Source of the DNA: Microbacterium sp. lyk4-40-TSB-66
GTDB taxonomy: Bacteria > Actinomycetota > Actinomycetes > Actinomycetales > Microbacteriaceae
DNA: 64,000 nt
Assembly (NCBI RefSeq): GCF_030209475.1
Contig: NZ_JARVRW010000013.1
Coordinates: forward strand, 23,239-87,238
Direction: 5' to 3'
A program made the translations under genes and the position numbers. Positions 17,014-24,918 of the stretch are shown here, in pieces; the stretch's first letter is position 1, and every line of letters starts with the position of its first letter. The notes below the pieces were generated by a model, which saw only the letters and a program-made list of their open reading frames with translations, did no database searches and was not told where the DNA came from.

Positions 17014-18165
17014 CACCAAGTGCCCGATGCGCTCGATCGCGTCGCGCAGCACCTCGGGCGCGCAGCCGACGTTGATGCGCACGTGCCCCACGCCCTCTTC
17101 GCCGAAGAGCGGGCCGTGGTGCAGCGCAACCTTCGCCTCGCGCCGGATCAACGGCGCGGGATTCTCGCCCCACCCGTAGGCCGAGACGTCCACCCAGGCG
17201 AGGAAGCCGGCGTCGGGGATGCGGTAGCGCGCGAGGGGGAGGTGCTCGGCGAGCAGGTCGGCCAGCAGGCGACGGTTCTGATCGAGGGCGGCCAGCAGCC
17301 CCTCGAGCCACTCGTCGCTGTCGGCCGAGAACGCGGCGCGGTTGGCGATGACGCCGAACAGTCCTGCGCGCCACTCCACCTCCCACGGCAGCGCACGCAC
17401 GACCGCCGCGGTCTCGTCGGCGCCCGTCACGATGACCGCGCACTTGAGCCCGGCGAGGTTGTACGTCTTGCTCGCGCTCGTCACCGTGTACCCGACCGCG
17501 GCGGCCTCGAACGCGGCATCCAGGAACGGGGTGAACACGGCGGGGGCGTGCGTGAGCGGAGCGTGGATCTCGTCACTGACGACGGTCGCTCCGAACCGAT
17601 GCGCCAACCGCGCCAGGGCAGCGAGCGACTCCCGCGTGTGGACGGTGCCGGTGGGGTTGTGCGGGTTGCACAGCAGTACCGAGCGGGCGCCGGCGGCGAG
17701 GGCCCGCTCGATGCCGTCGAGGTCGAGTCTCCAGCCGCGGCCGTCGTCGACGAGCGGAACGCGCTCCACCACCGCACCCGCCTCCTCGACCGTGTCGTAG
17801 AACGGCGGGTACACCGGCGGGGTGACGACCACCCGGTCACCGGGCGAGGTGACGGCACGAAGCACCTCGACGACGCCCATCATCACGTCCCCCGTCCAGC
17901 GGATGCGCGACGGATCCGGGCGCCAGCCCCAGTGGCGGTCGGCGAAGTCCGCGAAGTCGAGGTCGATACCCGGCCGCGGCGGCGTGTACCCGGTGTCGCC
18001 GATCTCGACGGCGCGGTGCAGGGCGGCGGTGATGCCGGGAGCCAAGGCGAAGTCGGTCTCGGCGACGAACATGGGGATCACATCGTCACCGTACGAGCGC
18101 CACTTCGTGCTCGTTCGCTGACGGAGGAGGGCGAGCGGCAGGGCCTGGAGGGGAGGAACGCTCAT
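17002..18165 (-). CDS. MalY/PatB-type PLP C-S lyase (cystathionine beta-lyase-like aminotransferase)
   Basis: This fold-type I PLP enzyme (387 aa) resembles MalY/PatB, which release sulfur or homocysteine from cystathionine and related thioethers. The PLP lysine lies in SASKTYNLAGLKC, the NPHNPTG loop binds the cofactor and substrate, and DEIHAPLTH follows. The ATG is preceded by TAGGCT with a 6-nt gap, so it is probably leaderless. It shares a strand with the suf operon but is separated from it by a terminator. Transaminase activity is an alternative. The 3' end lies in a 30-bp tandem repeat. Confidence 0.9.
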   Translation of the reverse strand: MSVPPLQALPLALLRQRTSTKWRSYGDDVIPMFVAETDFALAPGITAALHRAVEIGDTGYTPPRPGIDLDFADFADRHWGWRPDPSRIRWTGDVMMGVVEVLRAVTSPGDRVVVTPPVYPPFYDTVEEAGAVVERVPLVDDGRGWRLDLDGIERALAAGARSVLLCNPHNPTGTVHTRESLAALARLAHRFGATVVSDEIHAPLTHAPAVFTPFLDAAFEAAAVGYTVTSASKTYNLAGLKCAVIVTGADETAAVVRALPWEVEWRAGLFGVIANRAAFSADSDEWLEGLLAALDQNRRLLADLLAEHLPLARYRIPDAGFLAWVDVSAYGWGENPAPLIRREAKVALHHGPLFGEEGVGHVRINVGCAPEVLRDAIERIGHLVPRG

Positions 18166-18171
18166 GTCGTG

Positions 18172-18177
18172 AGCCTA
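18172..18177 (-). promoter_or_regulatory. leaderless -10 element of the MalY-like gene
   Basis: TAGGCT on the minus strand ends 6 nt before the ATG at 18165. Confidence 0.6.
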
Positions 18178-18255
18178 ATGAGCGCCCCGGATGCCGGGGA
18201 ATCGACGCGTCAGACGGCGACACACGAGCACGGCACCGCCGCCTGGAACACGCGA

Positions 18256-18285
18256 GAACGCCCGCCCCCGGAGGGACGGGCGTTC
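18256..18285 (-). terminator. terminator of the suf operon
   Basis: GAACGCCCG (18256-18264) pairs with CGGGCGTTC (18277-18285). It lies about 50 nt beyond the sufT stop and separates the suf operon from the MalY-like gene. Confidence 0.75.
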
Positions 18286-18336
18286 GCGAGGCCGAGGACG
18301 CGGGTCAGGGCGACCCGCGGGGCTCGGCGCGACCGG

Positions 18337-18666
18337 TCAGATCGCGAACCCGAGGGCTCGCATCATGTCACGGCCGTCGTCGGTGATGCGCTCGGGGCCC
18401 CACGGCGGCATCCACACCCAATTGATGCGGAAGCGGTCCACGACGTTGTCGAGGGCCTGAGCGGTCTGCTCTTCGAGCACGTCGGTCAGCGGGCAGCCGG
18501 CCGAGGTCAGTGTCATGTGGATGACGAGCGCGTCGTTCTCGTCATCCCACGCCAGGTCGTAGATGAGTCCCAGATCGACGACGTTGATCCCCAGTTCGGG
18601 GTCCATCACGTCTTTCAGGGCCTCGGTGACCTCGTCGTACTTCTCGGGCGCGAGGGTTGCGGTCAT
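18337..18666 (-). CDS. sufT: SufT-type Fe-S assembly factor (MIP18/DUF59)
   Basis: This 109-aa MIP18-family protein has DPELGINVVDLGLIYDL at about 22-38 and the invariant Cys at about 58 in TLTSAGCPLTDVLEEQ. SufT proteins help mature Fe-S proteins, especially under high demand. It is the last gene of the suf operon, 9 nt after sufC. The family is firm; the exact maturation step is inferred from homologues. Confidence 0.92.
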   Translation of the reverse strand: MTATLAPEKYDEVTEALKDVMDPELGINVVDLGLIYDLAWDDENDALVIHMTLTSAGCPLTDVLEEQTAQALDNVVDRFRINWVWMPPWGPERITDDGRDMMRALGFAI

Positions 18667-18675
18667 GTAACGATC

Positions 18676-19446
18676 TTACGCGTCGACCGGCGTACCGGCC
18701 TCGAGGAAACGGTCGTAACCCTCTTCTTCGAGACGGTCGGCGAGCTCGGGGCCGCCTTCTTCGACGATCCGGCCCTTGACGACCACGTGGACGAAGTCGG
18801 GGCGGATGTAGCGGAGGATGCGCGTGTAGTGCGTGATGAGCAGCACACCGAGGTCGGTCTGCTCCTTGGCGCGGTTCACGCCCTCCGAGACGATCTTGAG
18901 CGCGTCGACGTCGAGACCGGAGTCGGTTTCGTCGAGCACGGCGATCTTCGGCTTGAGCAGCTCGAGCTGAAGGATCTCGTGACGCTTCTTCTCGCCGCCG
19001 GAGAAACCCTCGTTCACGTTGCGGGCGGCGAACGTCGAGTCCATGCGCAGGTTCGACATGGCGCCCTTGACGTCCTTCGTCCAGCTGCGGATGGCCGGAG
19101 CCTCGCCGTCGATGGCCGTCTTGGCGGTGCGGAGGAAGTTGGTGACCGTGACACCGGGGATCTCGACCGGGTACTGCATCGCCAGGAAGAGACCGGCGCG
19201 AGCGCGCTCGTCGACGGTCATCTCGAGCACGTCTTCACCGTCGAGCGTGATGGAACCGCTGGTGACCGTGTACTTGGGGTGACCGGCGATCGTGTACGCC
19301 AGGGTCGACTTGCCGGAGCCGTTGGGGCCCATGATGGCGTGGGTCTCACCGGTGCGCAGCGTCAGCGTCACGCCGTTGAGGATCGGGGTCGTACCGTTCT
19401 CCGTCTCGACCGTCACGTGGAGGTCGCGGATCTCGAGGACAGACAT
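18676..19446 (-). CDS. sufC: Fe-S cluster assembly ATPase SufC
   Basis: SufC (256 aa) is the ABC-type ATPase of the SufBCD scaffold. Walker A GPNGSGKST is at 40-48, and the diagnostic signature NEGFSGGEKKRHEILQ is followed by Walker B IAVLDETDSGLDVDAL. AAGGAA provides the ribosome site and overlaps a palindrome (CTTACGTAAG). It follows the Rieske gene in the operon. Confidence 0.97.
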   Translation of the reverse strand: MSVLEIRDLHVTVETENGTTPILNGVTLTLRTGETHAIMGPNGSGKSTLAYTIAGHPKYTVTSGSITLDGEDVLEMTVDERARAGLFLAMQYPVEIPGVTVTNFLRTAKTAIDGEAPAIRSWTKDVKGAMSNLRMDSTFAARNVNEGFSGGEKKRHEILQLELLKPKIAVLDETDSGLDVDALKIVSEGVNRAKEQTDLGVLLITHYTRILRYIRPDFVHVVVKGRIVEEGGPELADRLEEEGYDRFLEAGTPVDA

Positions 19447-19483
19447 GGGGTTCCTTACGTAAGTCTGGGGTCGTGGGCGCGGC

Positions 19484-19813
19484 TCAGGCCGTCGCCTTGG
19501 TGACGGACGGATCGATGAGCACGTCGTCTCCGTCGATCACGACCTCGTACACGGGCACCGGCTCGAAAGCCGGCAGATTGAGAGGGCGTCCCGTCTTCAG
19601 CGAGAAGGCCGAGCCGTGGGCCCAGCACTCCAGCGTCTCGCCCTCGACGAAGCCGTCCGACAGCGAGATGTCGCCGTGGGTGCAGACGTCGCCGATCGCG
19701 TGCACGTCGCCGTTGCCGTCGAGCACCACGGCGATGGCGACACCGCCGATCTCGACGCGGTGCGCTTCGTCTTGCACGAGGTCGCTCAGCGCGCAGGCGC
19801 GGGCAGCGCTCAC
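19484..19813 (-). CDS. Rieske [2Fe-2S] ferredoxin (non-heme type) within the suf operon
   Basis: This small Rieske protein (109 aa) has ligands Cys 44 and His 46 (CTHGD) and Cys 63 and His 66 (CWAHGS). It resembles the soluble ferredoxin components of dioxygenases and stand-alone Rieske proteins in actinobacterial suf operons. Its GTG shares GTGA with the sufD stop. It may deliver electrons for cluster assembly or be an early client; neither is shown by the sequence. Confidence 0.92.
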   Translation of the reverse strand: MSAARACALSDLVQDEAHRVEIGGVAIAVVLDGNGDVHAIGDVCTHGDISLSDGFVEGETLECWAHGSAFSLKTGRPLNLPAFEPVPVYEVVIDGDDVLIDPSVTKATA

Positions 19814-21000
19814 GCGTCAGCCCCCTGAGCCAGCTCGCGCTCGATCGCCTCGGTCAGCTCGGTCTCGAGCTCGGGGATGCCGATGCGCTGGACGATCTCG
19901 CTGAGGAAGCCGAGGACGACGAGTCGTCGCGCCTCGTCTTCCGCGATGCCGCGGGCCTGCAGGTAGAACAACTGCTCGTCGTCGAAGCGCCCCGTGGCGC
20001 TGGCGTGGCCCGCGCCCCGGATGTCGCCCGTCTCGATCTCGAGGTTCGGGATCGAGTCGGCGCGCGCACCGTCGGTGAGCACCAGGTTGCGGTTCGCCTC
20101 GTACGAGTCGGTGCCCGTGGCATCCGGTCCGATGAGCACGTCGCCGATCCACACGCTGCGGGCGCTCGCGCCCTGGAGCGCACCCTTGTAGAGCACGTCT
20201 CCGACCGTGTGCGGACCCTTGTGGTGCAGGTAGACCTGCGACTCGAGGTGCTGGCCGGCGTCGGCGAACGACAGACCGTAGAGACGGCCCTCGGCGCCCG
20301 CGCCCGACAGCTCGACCGACGGATTCACGCGCACGACACCACCGCCGAAGCTCACCACGACGTGGGTCAGCTTCGCGTCGCGGTCGACGCGCGCCTGGTG
20401 CGCCGAGGCGTGAATCGCGTCGTCGTCCCACTTCTGCACCGATACGACCGTCAGGTCTGCTCCGTCGCGCACGATGATCTCGACGTTCTGGGCGTGCTGG
20501 GCGGTGCCCTCGTGCCGCAGCACGACGGTGCCGCGGGAATTCGGCTGCGCCTCGATGACGACGTGGGCGTGCGCCAGCCCGCCGGTGCCGGTCAGCCGCA
20601 CCACCACGGGCTCGTCGAGCTCGACGTTCGCCGGGATCCGCAACAGCGGCGCCTCGGACTCGTGGGTCCAGGCGAGGGCCGCGATGACGTCTTCGGGACG
20701 GAAGTGTTCGCCGCGCGGCGCGTCACCTGCCGCGAGACGCAACTGCTCCACGGCATCCGGCGCCTGCACGTCGACGGTGATGACGCCGGTCGGGCCGGAC
20801 TCGTCGACGAACAGCGGAGCCAGGCGCGCGATCGGGCTGAGCTTCCAGTTGACCTCGCGCCCTGTGGGGGTCCCGAAGTCGGCCGGGTCGAACGAGGTCA
20901 GACGCTCCGAGCGCGTCTGCACCGGAACGACGGATGCCACGAGGGCTGCCGGGTCGATGTGACCCTCGGCGGCTGCGGGAGTTTCGGTCGCAGTCGTCAT
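19810..21000 (-). CDS. sufD: Fe-S cluster assembly protein SufD
   Basis: SufD (396 aa) is the SufB paralogue in the SufBC2D scaffold. It has the central beta-helix (for example HVVIEAQPNSRGTVVLRHEGTAQ) and the C-terminal ATGRFDDEQLFYLQARGI motif shared with SufB. The ATG immediately follows the sufB TAA with no spacer, so translation is coupled. The N-terminus is short, as in actinobacteria. Confidence 0.96.
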   Translation of the reverse strand: MTTATETPAAAEGHIDPAALVASVVPVQTRSERLTSFDPADFGTPTGREVNWKLSPIARLAPLFVDESGPTGVITVDVQAPDAVEQLRLAAGDAPRGEHFRPEDVIAALAWTHESEAPLLRIPANVELDEPVVVRLTGTGGLAHAHVVIEAQPNSRGTVVLRHEGTAQHAQNVEIIVRDGADLTVVSVQKWDDDAIHASAHQARVDRDAKLTHVVVSFGGGVVRVNPSVELSGAGAEGRLYGLSFADAGQHLESQVYLHHKGPHTVGDVLYKGALQGASARSVWIGDVLIGPDATGTDSYEANRNLVLTDGARADSIPNLEIETGDIRGAGHASATGRFDDEQLFYLQARGIAEDEARRLVVLGFLSEIVQRIGIPELETELTEAIERELAQGADA

Positions 21001-22419
21001 TTAGCCTACGGATCCTTCCATGCCCATTTCGATGAGCTTGTTGAGTTCGAGCGCGTACTCCATCGGGAGCTCACGCGCGATGGGCTCGATGAACCCGCGG
21101 ACGATCATGGCCATGGCCTCGTCTTCGGGGAGGCCGCGCGACTGCAGGTAGAACAGCTGCTCCTCGCTGACCTTCGAGACCGTGGCCTCGTGGCCGAGCT
21201 GCACGTCGTCGACACGGATGTCGATCGCGGGGTACGTGTCGCTGCGCGAGATGGTGTCGACCAGCAGCGCGTCGCAGCGCACCGTGTTGGCGGAATGGTG
21301 CGCGTTGGCATCCACCCGCACCTCGCCGCGGTACCCGGCACGACCGCCGCCGCGGGCGATCGACTTCGACACGATCGACGACTGCGTGTACGGCGCCATG
21401 TGGATCATCTTCGCGCCGGCGTCCTGGTGCTGACCGGGACCGGCGAAGGCCACCGAGAGGGTCTCGCCCTTGGCGTGCTCGCCCATCAGGTAGATGGAGG
21501 GGTACTTCATCGTCACCTTGGAGCCGATGTTGCCGTCGACCCATTCCATGGTCGCGCCCTCGTGGGCGACGGCACGCTTGGTGACGAGGTTGTACACGTT
21601 GTTCGACCAGTTCTGGATCGTCGTGTAGCGAACGCGCGCGTTCTTCTTCACGATGATCTCGACCACGGCCGAGTGCAGCGAGTCGCTCTTGTAGATCGGC
21701 GCGGTGCAGCCTTCGATGTAGTGCACGTAGCTGTCTTCGTCGGCGATGATCAGGGTCCGCTCGAACTGGCCCATGTTCTCGGTGTTGATGCGGAAGTACG
21801 CCTGCAGCGGGATCTCGACGTGCACGCCCTTGGGGACGTAGACGAACGAACCGCCCGACCACACCGCCGTGTTCAGGGCCGCGAACTTGTTGTCACCCGC
21901 GGGGATGACGGTGCCGAAGTACTCCTCGAAGAACTCCGGGTGCTCGCGCAGAGCGGTGTCGGTGTCCATGAAGATGACACCCTGCTGCTCGAGGTCTTCG
22001 CGGATCTGGTGGTAGACCACCTCGGACTCGTACTGCGCGGCGACGCCGGCGACGAGGCGCTGACGCTCCGCCTCGGGGATGCCGAGCTTCTCGTAGGTGT
22101 TGCGGATCTCTTCCGGGAGGTCTTCCCAGGACTGGGCCTGCTTCTCGGTCGAACGCACGAAGTATTTGATGTTGTCGAAGTCGATCTCGCTGAGATCGGC
22201 ACCCCAGGTGGGCATGGGCTTGCGGCCGAAGAGCTGGTAGCCCTTGAGGCGCGTCTTCAGCATCCACTCCGGCTCGGACTTCAGGGAAGAGATGCCGCGA
22301 ACGACGTCCTCGTTGATCCCGCGCTGCGCGAGCGCACCTGCGGCATCGGTGTCGTGCCAGCCGAACTCGTATTGCCCCAGGCTTTCGAGCTCGGGTCGGT
22401 CGATGAGTACATCGGACAT
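21001..22419 (-). CDS. sufB: Fe-S cluster assembly protein SufB
   Basis: SufB (472 aa) is the scaffold that assembles nascent Fe-S clusters with SufC and SufD. Recognisable blocks are YEFGWHDTD near the N-terminus, [35 protein letters not shown] with a conserved Cys, and [20 protein letters not shown] start at the ATG giving [15 protein letters not shown], 8 nt after AGGAGAG; a GTG three codons earlier sits too close to that site. It is the first gene of the operon. There is no intein, unlike mycobacterial SufB. No SufR, SufS or SufU gene is present locally. Confidence 0.97.
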   Translation of the reverse strand: MSDVLIDRPELESLGQYEFGWHDTDAAGALAQRGINEDVVRGISSLKSEPEWMLKTRLKGYQLFGRKPMPTWGADLSEIDFDNIKYFVRSTEKQAQSWEDLPEEIRNTYEKLGIPEAERQRLVAGVAAQYESEVVYHQIREDLEQQGVIFMDTDTALREHPEFFEEYFGTVIPAGDNKFAALNTAVWSGGSFVYVPKGVHVEIPLQAYFRINTENMGQFERTLIIADEDSYVHYIEGCTAPIYKSDSLHSAVVEIIVKKNARVRYTTIQNWSNNVYNLVTKRAVAHEGATMEWVDGNIGSKVTMKYPSIYLMGEHAKGETLSVAFAGPGQHQDAGAKMIHMAPYTQSSIVSKSIARGGGRAGYRGEVRVDANAHHSANTVRCDALLVDTISRSDTYPAIDIRVDDVQLGHEATVSKVSEEQLFYLQSRGLPEDEAMAMIVRGFIEPIARELPMEYALELNKLIEMGMEGSVG

Positions 22420-22462
22420 GGTGATCACTCTCCTTCTCGGGCCTCAACGGTGTCATCCGCCC

Positions 22463-22500
22463 CGACATTCCGGACTCCGGTCGAAGTCCCAGGAATGTCG
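22463..22500. promoter_or_regulatory. nested inverted repeat upstream of sufB
   Basis: CGACATTCC (22463-22471) pairs with GGAATGTCG (22492-22500), and inside it GGACT (22472-22476) pairs with AGTCC (22485-22489). It lies 44 nt before the sufB start, in the divergent gap with ctaA. It could be an operator for a dimeric regulator or an RNA hairpin in the suf leader. Confidence 0.5.
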
Positions 22501-22535
22501 CTGGTGGGCCCGTTCGAAGGCGCTGGCGGCGCGCC

Positions 22536-22541
22536 TAGACT
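22536..22541 (+). promoter_or_regulatory. possible -10 element for ctaA
   Basis: TAGACT has a TTCGAA-containing -35 region about 17 nt upstream. It would give a leader of about 125 nt before ctaA. This is weak evidence. Confidence 0.3.
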
Positions 22542-22674
22542 GTCAGTGGTGCGGATCGCGCGAGCGACGCACCCGGACCCTTCGATTCTACAGGCACCCG
22601 CTCCCGGTACGGCAGCACCGCTCCCCCGCACACCGGGACCGCCGGGGCCGCCTCGACGCCAGGAAGCCGCACGC

Positions 22675-23661
22675 ATGCCCTCCGCTTCGTCCCCCACGTC
22701 ACCGACCCGCGTTCCCGAGCCTCTGCGACGTCTCGTCGCCTGGTTGCCCGTCGACGTCGACCGGCGGGTGCGGGTGTTCGCGTGGCTGTCCTTCGTGGCG
22801 GAGGTGCTGATCATCGGCACCGGCGGCGCCGTCCGGCTCACCGGGTCGGGGCTCGGCTGCCCGACGTGGCCGCGCTGCACGCCCGACTCCCTGATCAACA
22901 CGCCCGAGATGGGCATCCACGGGGTCATCGAGTTCGGCAATCGCACGCTGACCGGGCTCGTCGGCATCCTGGCCATCGCCGTCGTGGTGCTCGTGTGGCG
23001 CATGCGTCACGAGCGCCGGGTGCTCTTCGTCCTCTCGCTCGTCGTGCTGGTGGGCATCGTCGCGCAGGCTGTCGTCGGCGGCATCACGGTGCTGACGGGC
23101 CTGAATCCCTTCATCGTCGGCTTCCACTACGTCGCGTCGATCTCGCTCGTCGCCGTGTGCGCGGCCTTCCTGGTGCGGATGTACCAGCCCGCGGGCGCCC
23201 GCGCCCTCGCCGCCCCGCGCTGGTTCGCGGGACTCGTGCACGCCACCACCGCGGTCCTCGCCCTGACCATCGTCTTCGGCGTGCTCACCACGGGTGCCGG
23301 CCCCCACTCGGGTGACGAGGCCTCCGTCCGCAACGGCTTCGACGCCCAGGTACTCGAGCACGTGCACGCCTGGCCCGGCTACGCGCTGTTCGTCCTCACC
23401 CTCGTGGTCGTGGTGATCGCGTGGAGGCTCCGCCTCCCGGTGCGTCGCTGGGCGACCGCCCTGCTGGCGGTCGAGCTCGTGCAGATCGCCGTCGGCCTCT
23501 ACCAGGCGCGCAACGGGCTGCCCGAACTCGCCGTCGGCACCCACATGGTGCTGGCCGCGCTGGCCGCGGCGACCATGACCGTCGTCGTGCTGCGCCTGAA
23601 GCACCCGGTCGTCGCCGACGAGCCGATCGCGCGTCGCGAGACCGCGTCCGCGCGCCGCTGA
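22675..23661 (+). CDS. ctaA: heme A synthase (COX15/CtaA)
   Basis: This membrane protein (328 aa) has about eight helices and converts heme O to heme A for aa3-type oxidase. Key stretches are GTGGAVRLTGSGLGCPTWPRC with the paired Cys of the first loop, a His in EFGNRTLTGL, FHYVASISL, HVHAWPGYALF and GTHMVLAAL, which supply heme-ligand histidines. The ATG follows AGGAAG by about 8 nt; the frame is open far upstream only as antisense to sufB/sufD. Its partner CtaB lies 1.3 kb away, convergent to it. Confidence 0.94.
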   Translation: MPSASSPTSPTRVPEPLRRLVAWLPVDVDRRVRVFAWLSFVAEVLIIGTGGAVRLTGSGLGCPTWPRCTPDSLINTPEMGIHGVIEFGNRTLTGLVGILAIAVVVLVWRMRHERRVLFVLSLVVLVGIVAQAVVGGITVLTGLNPFIVGFHYVASISLVAVCAAFLVRMYQPAGARALAAPRWFAGLVHATTAVLALTIVFGVLTTGAGPHSGDEASVRNGFDAQVLEHVHAWPGYALFVLTLVVVVIAWRLRLPVRRWATALLAVELVQIAVGLYQARNGLPELAVGTHMVLAALAAATMTVVVLRLKHPVVADEPIARRETASARR

Positions 23662-23698
23662 CACCCGACGCCGCTGCGGTCGGAGCGCGACGGCGCTC

Positions 23699-23707
23699 TT
23701 ATACGCT
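23699..23707 (+). promoter_or_regulatory. possible -10 region upstream of the 172-aa membrane protein gene
   Basis: CTTATACGCT contains TATACG and TACGCT. It would give a leader of about 150 nt before the ATG at 23859. The -35 is not obvious. Confidence 0.3.
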
Positions 23708-23858
23708 CATGGGGCATTCATCGGCGACCCCTAACGTCGACACCGCCGAGTGGGACAGTGTTGTTCCCCGGGTGCCCCGCGCCCGTGATCCATCCGATGC
23801 CACCGCGTCGGATGACGCTTTCCGACTCCCCCGGGCCGGAACGACAAGGAGTTCTCCC

Positions 23859-24377
23859 ATGCACACTCGTCCCCGTCTGCTGACCAGCATCCCCTTCTGG
23901 GTGCTCGTCGTCGGATCCCTGGCCGCCATCATCGGCGGACTCGCGATCGTCCTGAACGGGATCACCGCGATGGAGGAGGTCCTCAACGACCCCAACGCCA
24001 CCGTCGTGCAGGTCTACGTCGGTCAGTCGTGGGTCGTCGTCGGCGCCGCGGTCCTCGGTGCCGGTGCCGTGGGCATCGTCGCCGTGCTCGCGCTCGGTGC
24101 GGCCTCCGCCCTGACCCGCCGCCCCGATGTGGCGGTCGAGAGCATCGACTGGTCCAGCGACGACGAGACGGTCGCCGAGCCCGCCGTCGCCGCATACGCG
24201 CCCGCCGCAGCCGCCGCCCCCATCGCGGTGGAGGACGCCGACGTCGAGACGCCGTCGACCGCGACCGCTCCCGCACGCGCCACCGCCGAGGCCGGACACG
24301 ACGCCCCGAAGCTCGACGCCGGAGCCCGCCACGACGAGCCCCGACTCGACGCCGGAGACGACGCCACGCGCCGCTGA
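23859..24377 (+). CDS. two-helix membrane protein of unknown function
   Basis: This is a 172-aa protein with two hydrophobic helices (about 9-31 and 51-76) separated by a short loop, and a long Ala/Asp/Glu-rich acidic tail. The tail carries a near-repeat (DAPKLDAGARHDEPRLDAGDD). AAGGAG lies 7 nt before the ATG. It follows ctaA and is ended by a hairpin at 24389-24426. I do not recognise a family; similar small Microbacteriaceae proteins are annotated only as hypothetical. Confidence 0.75.
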   Translation: MHTRPRLLTSIPFWVLVVGSLAAIIGGLAIVLNGITAMEEVLNDPNATVVQVYVGQSWVVVGAAVLGAGAVGIVAVLALGAASALTRRPDVAVESIDWSSDDETVAEPAVAAYAPAAAAAPIAVEDADVETPSTATAPARATAEAGHDAPKLDAGARHDEPRLDAGDDATRR

Positions 24378-24388
24378 TCCCGCTCGAA

Positions 24389-24426
24389 CGAACGCGCCCG
24401 CTCCCTTCCGGGGGTGGGCGCGTTCG
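24389..24426 (+). terminator. terminator after the 172-aa membrane protein gene
   Basis: CGAACGCGCCC (24389-24399) pairs perfectly with GGGCGCGTTCG (24416-24426), 11 nt after the stop. Confidence 0.8.
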
Positions 24427-24454
24427 CGTCTGCGGATCTCCCGCCTCGACTCCG

Positions 24455-24570
24455 CCCGCCGGCCCGCCGGCCCGCCGGCTCGCCTGCCCGCCCACCGGCC
24501 CGCCTGCCCGCCCGCCGGCCCGCCCGCCGGCCCGCCCGCCGGCCCGCCTGCCCGCCCGCCGGCCCGCCGG
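24455..24570. repeat. low-complexity CCCGCCGG-type repeat
   Basis: About 115 bp is built from interspersed GCCCG, CCCGCCGG and CCTGCCCG units with almost no A or T. The pattern fits polymerase slippage. The purine-rich strand (minus) contains many GG runs and could form non-B structures. Confidence 0.85.
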
Positions 24571-24648
24571 AGGAGATTCCCCGAGCGGAGGACGGATGCC
24601 GCTGCGGCGATCCTCCCCCCGCGGAATCCCCTCCGCTCCGTGGGCATC
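24568..24648. repeat. stem-loop repeat element, copy 1
   Basis: The outer arms CGGAGGAGATTCC (24568-24580) and GGAATCCCCTCCG (24623-24635) pair with one mismatch, which is a G-U wobble if the minus strand is the RNA. Inner arms are GGAGGA and TCCTCC. A GGATGCC lies inside and a GGCATCC just after. It shares about 80% identity by eye with copy 2. Confidence 0.75.
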
Positions 24649-24705
24649 CGCCGCAGAATTCCCGGCACTCGATCGAACACCGTCGCACTCGCGCCACCCG
24701 GCCAC

Positions 24706-24786
24706 CGGAGGAGATCCCTCGAGCGGAGGACGGATGCCGCGGCAGCGATCCTCCCCCTACGGGATCTCCTCCGCTCGGCCGGCATC
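24706..24786. repeat. stem-loop repeat element, copy 2
   Basis: The outer arms CGGAGGAGATCCC (24706-24718) and GGGATCTCCTCCG (24761-24773) pair perfectly over 13 bp. Relative to copy 1, one T-A pair is replaced by C-G, a compensatory change. The same inner GGAGGA/TCCTCC stem and GGATGCC/GGCATCC pair are present. Confidence 0.75.
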
Positions 24787-24878
24787 CCCTCTGCGCCCGC
24801 GTCGACCCGGTGACGCAGGCGAACGGCATCCGGAGTCGTCGACGTATCCACGCCGCCAGCACCACTCGAAACGACGAA

Positions 24879-24906
24879 GCGCCCGCCCCCGATGAGGGAC
24901 GGGCGC
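24879..24906 (-). terminator. terminator after ctaB
   Basis: GCGCCCG (24879-24885) pairs with CGGGCGC (24900-24906), 13 nt beyond the ctaB stop on the minus strand. Confidence 0.7.
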
Positions 24907-24918
24907 CTGAGAATCAGG

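Larger units (their letters stand above)
24378..24918. other. 541-bp intergenic region rich in repeats and hairpins
   Basis: This is the largest gene-free stretch in the window. From left to right it holds a terminator hairpin, a (CCCGCCGG)-type low-complexity block, two copies of an ~80-bp stem-loop element, and the ctaB terminator. Open frames here are Pro/Ala/Arg or Gly/Ala low-complexity and not credible. Confidence 0.8.

Noticed and set aside
20005..22674. Very long plus-strand open frame running into ctaA
   Set aside because: The part before 22675 is antisense to sufB and sufD with His/Val/Arg-rich composition. ctaA starts at its own ATG after AGGAAG.
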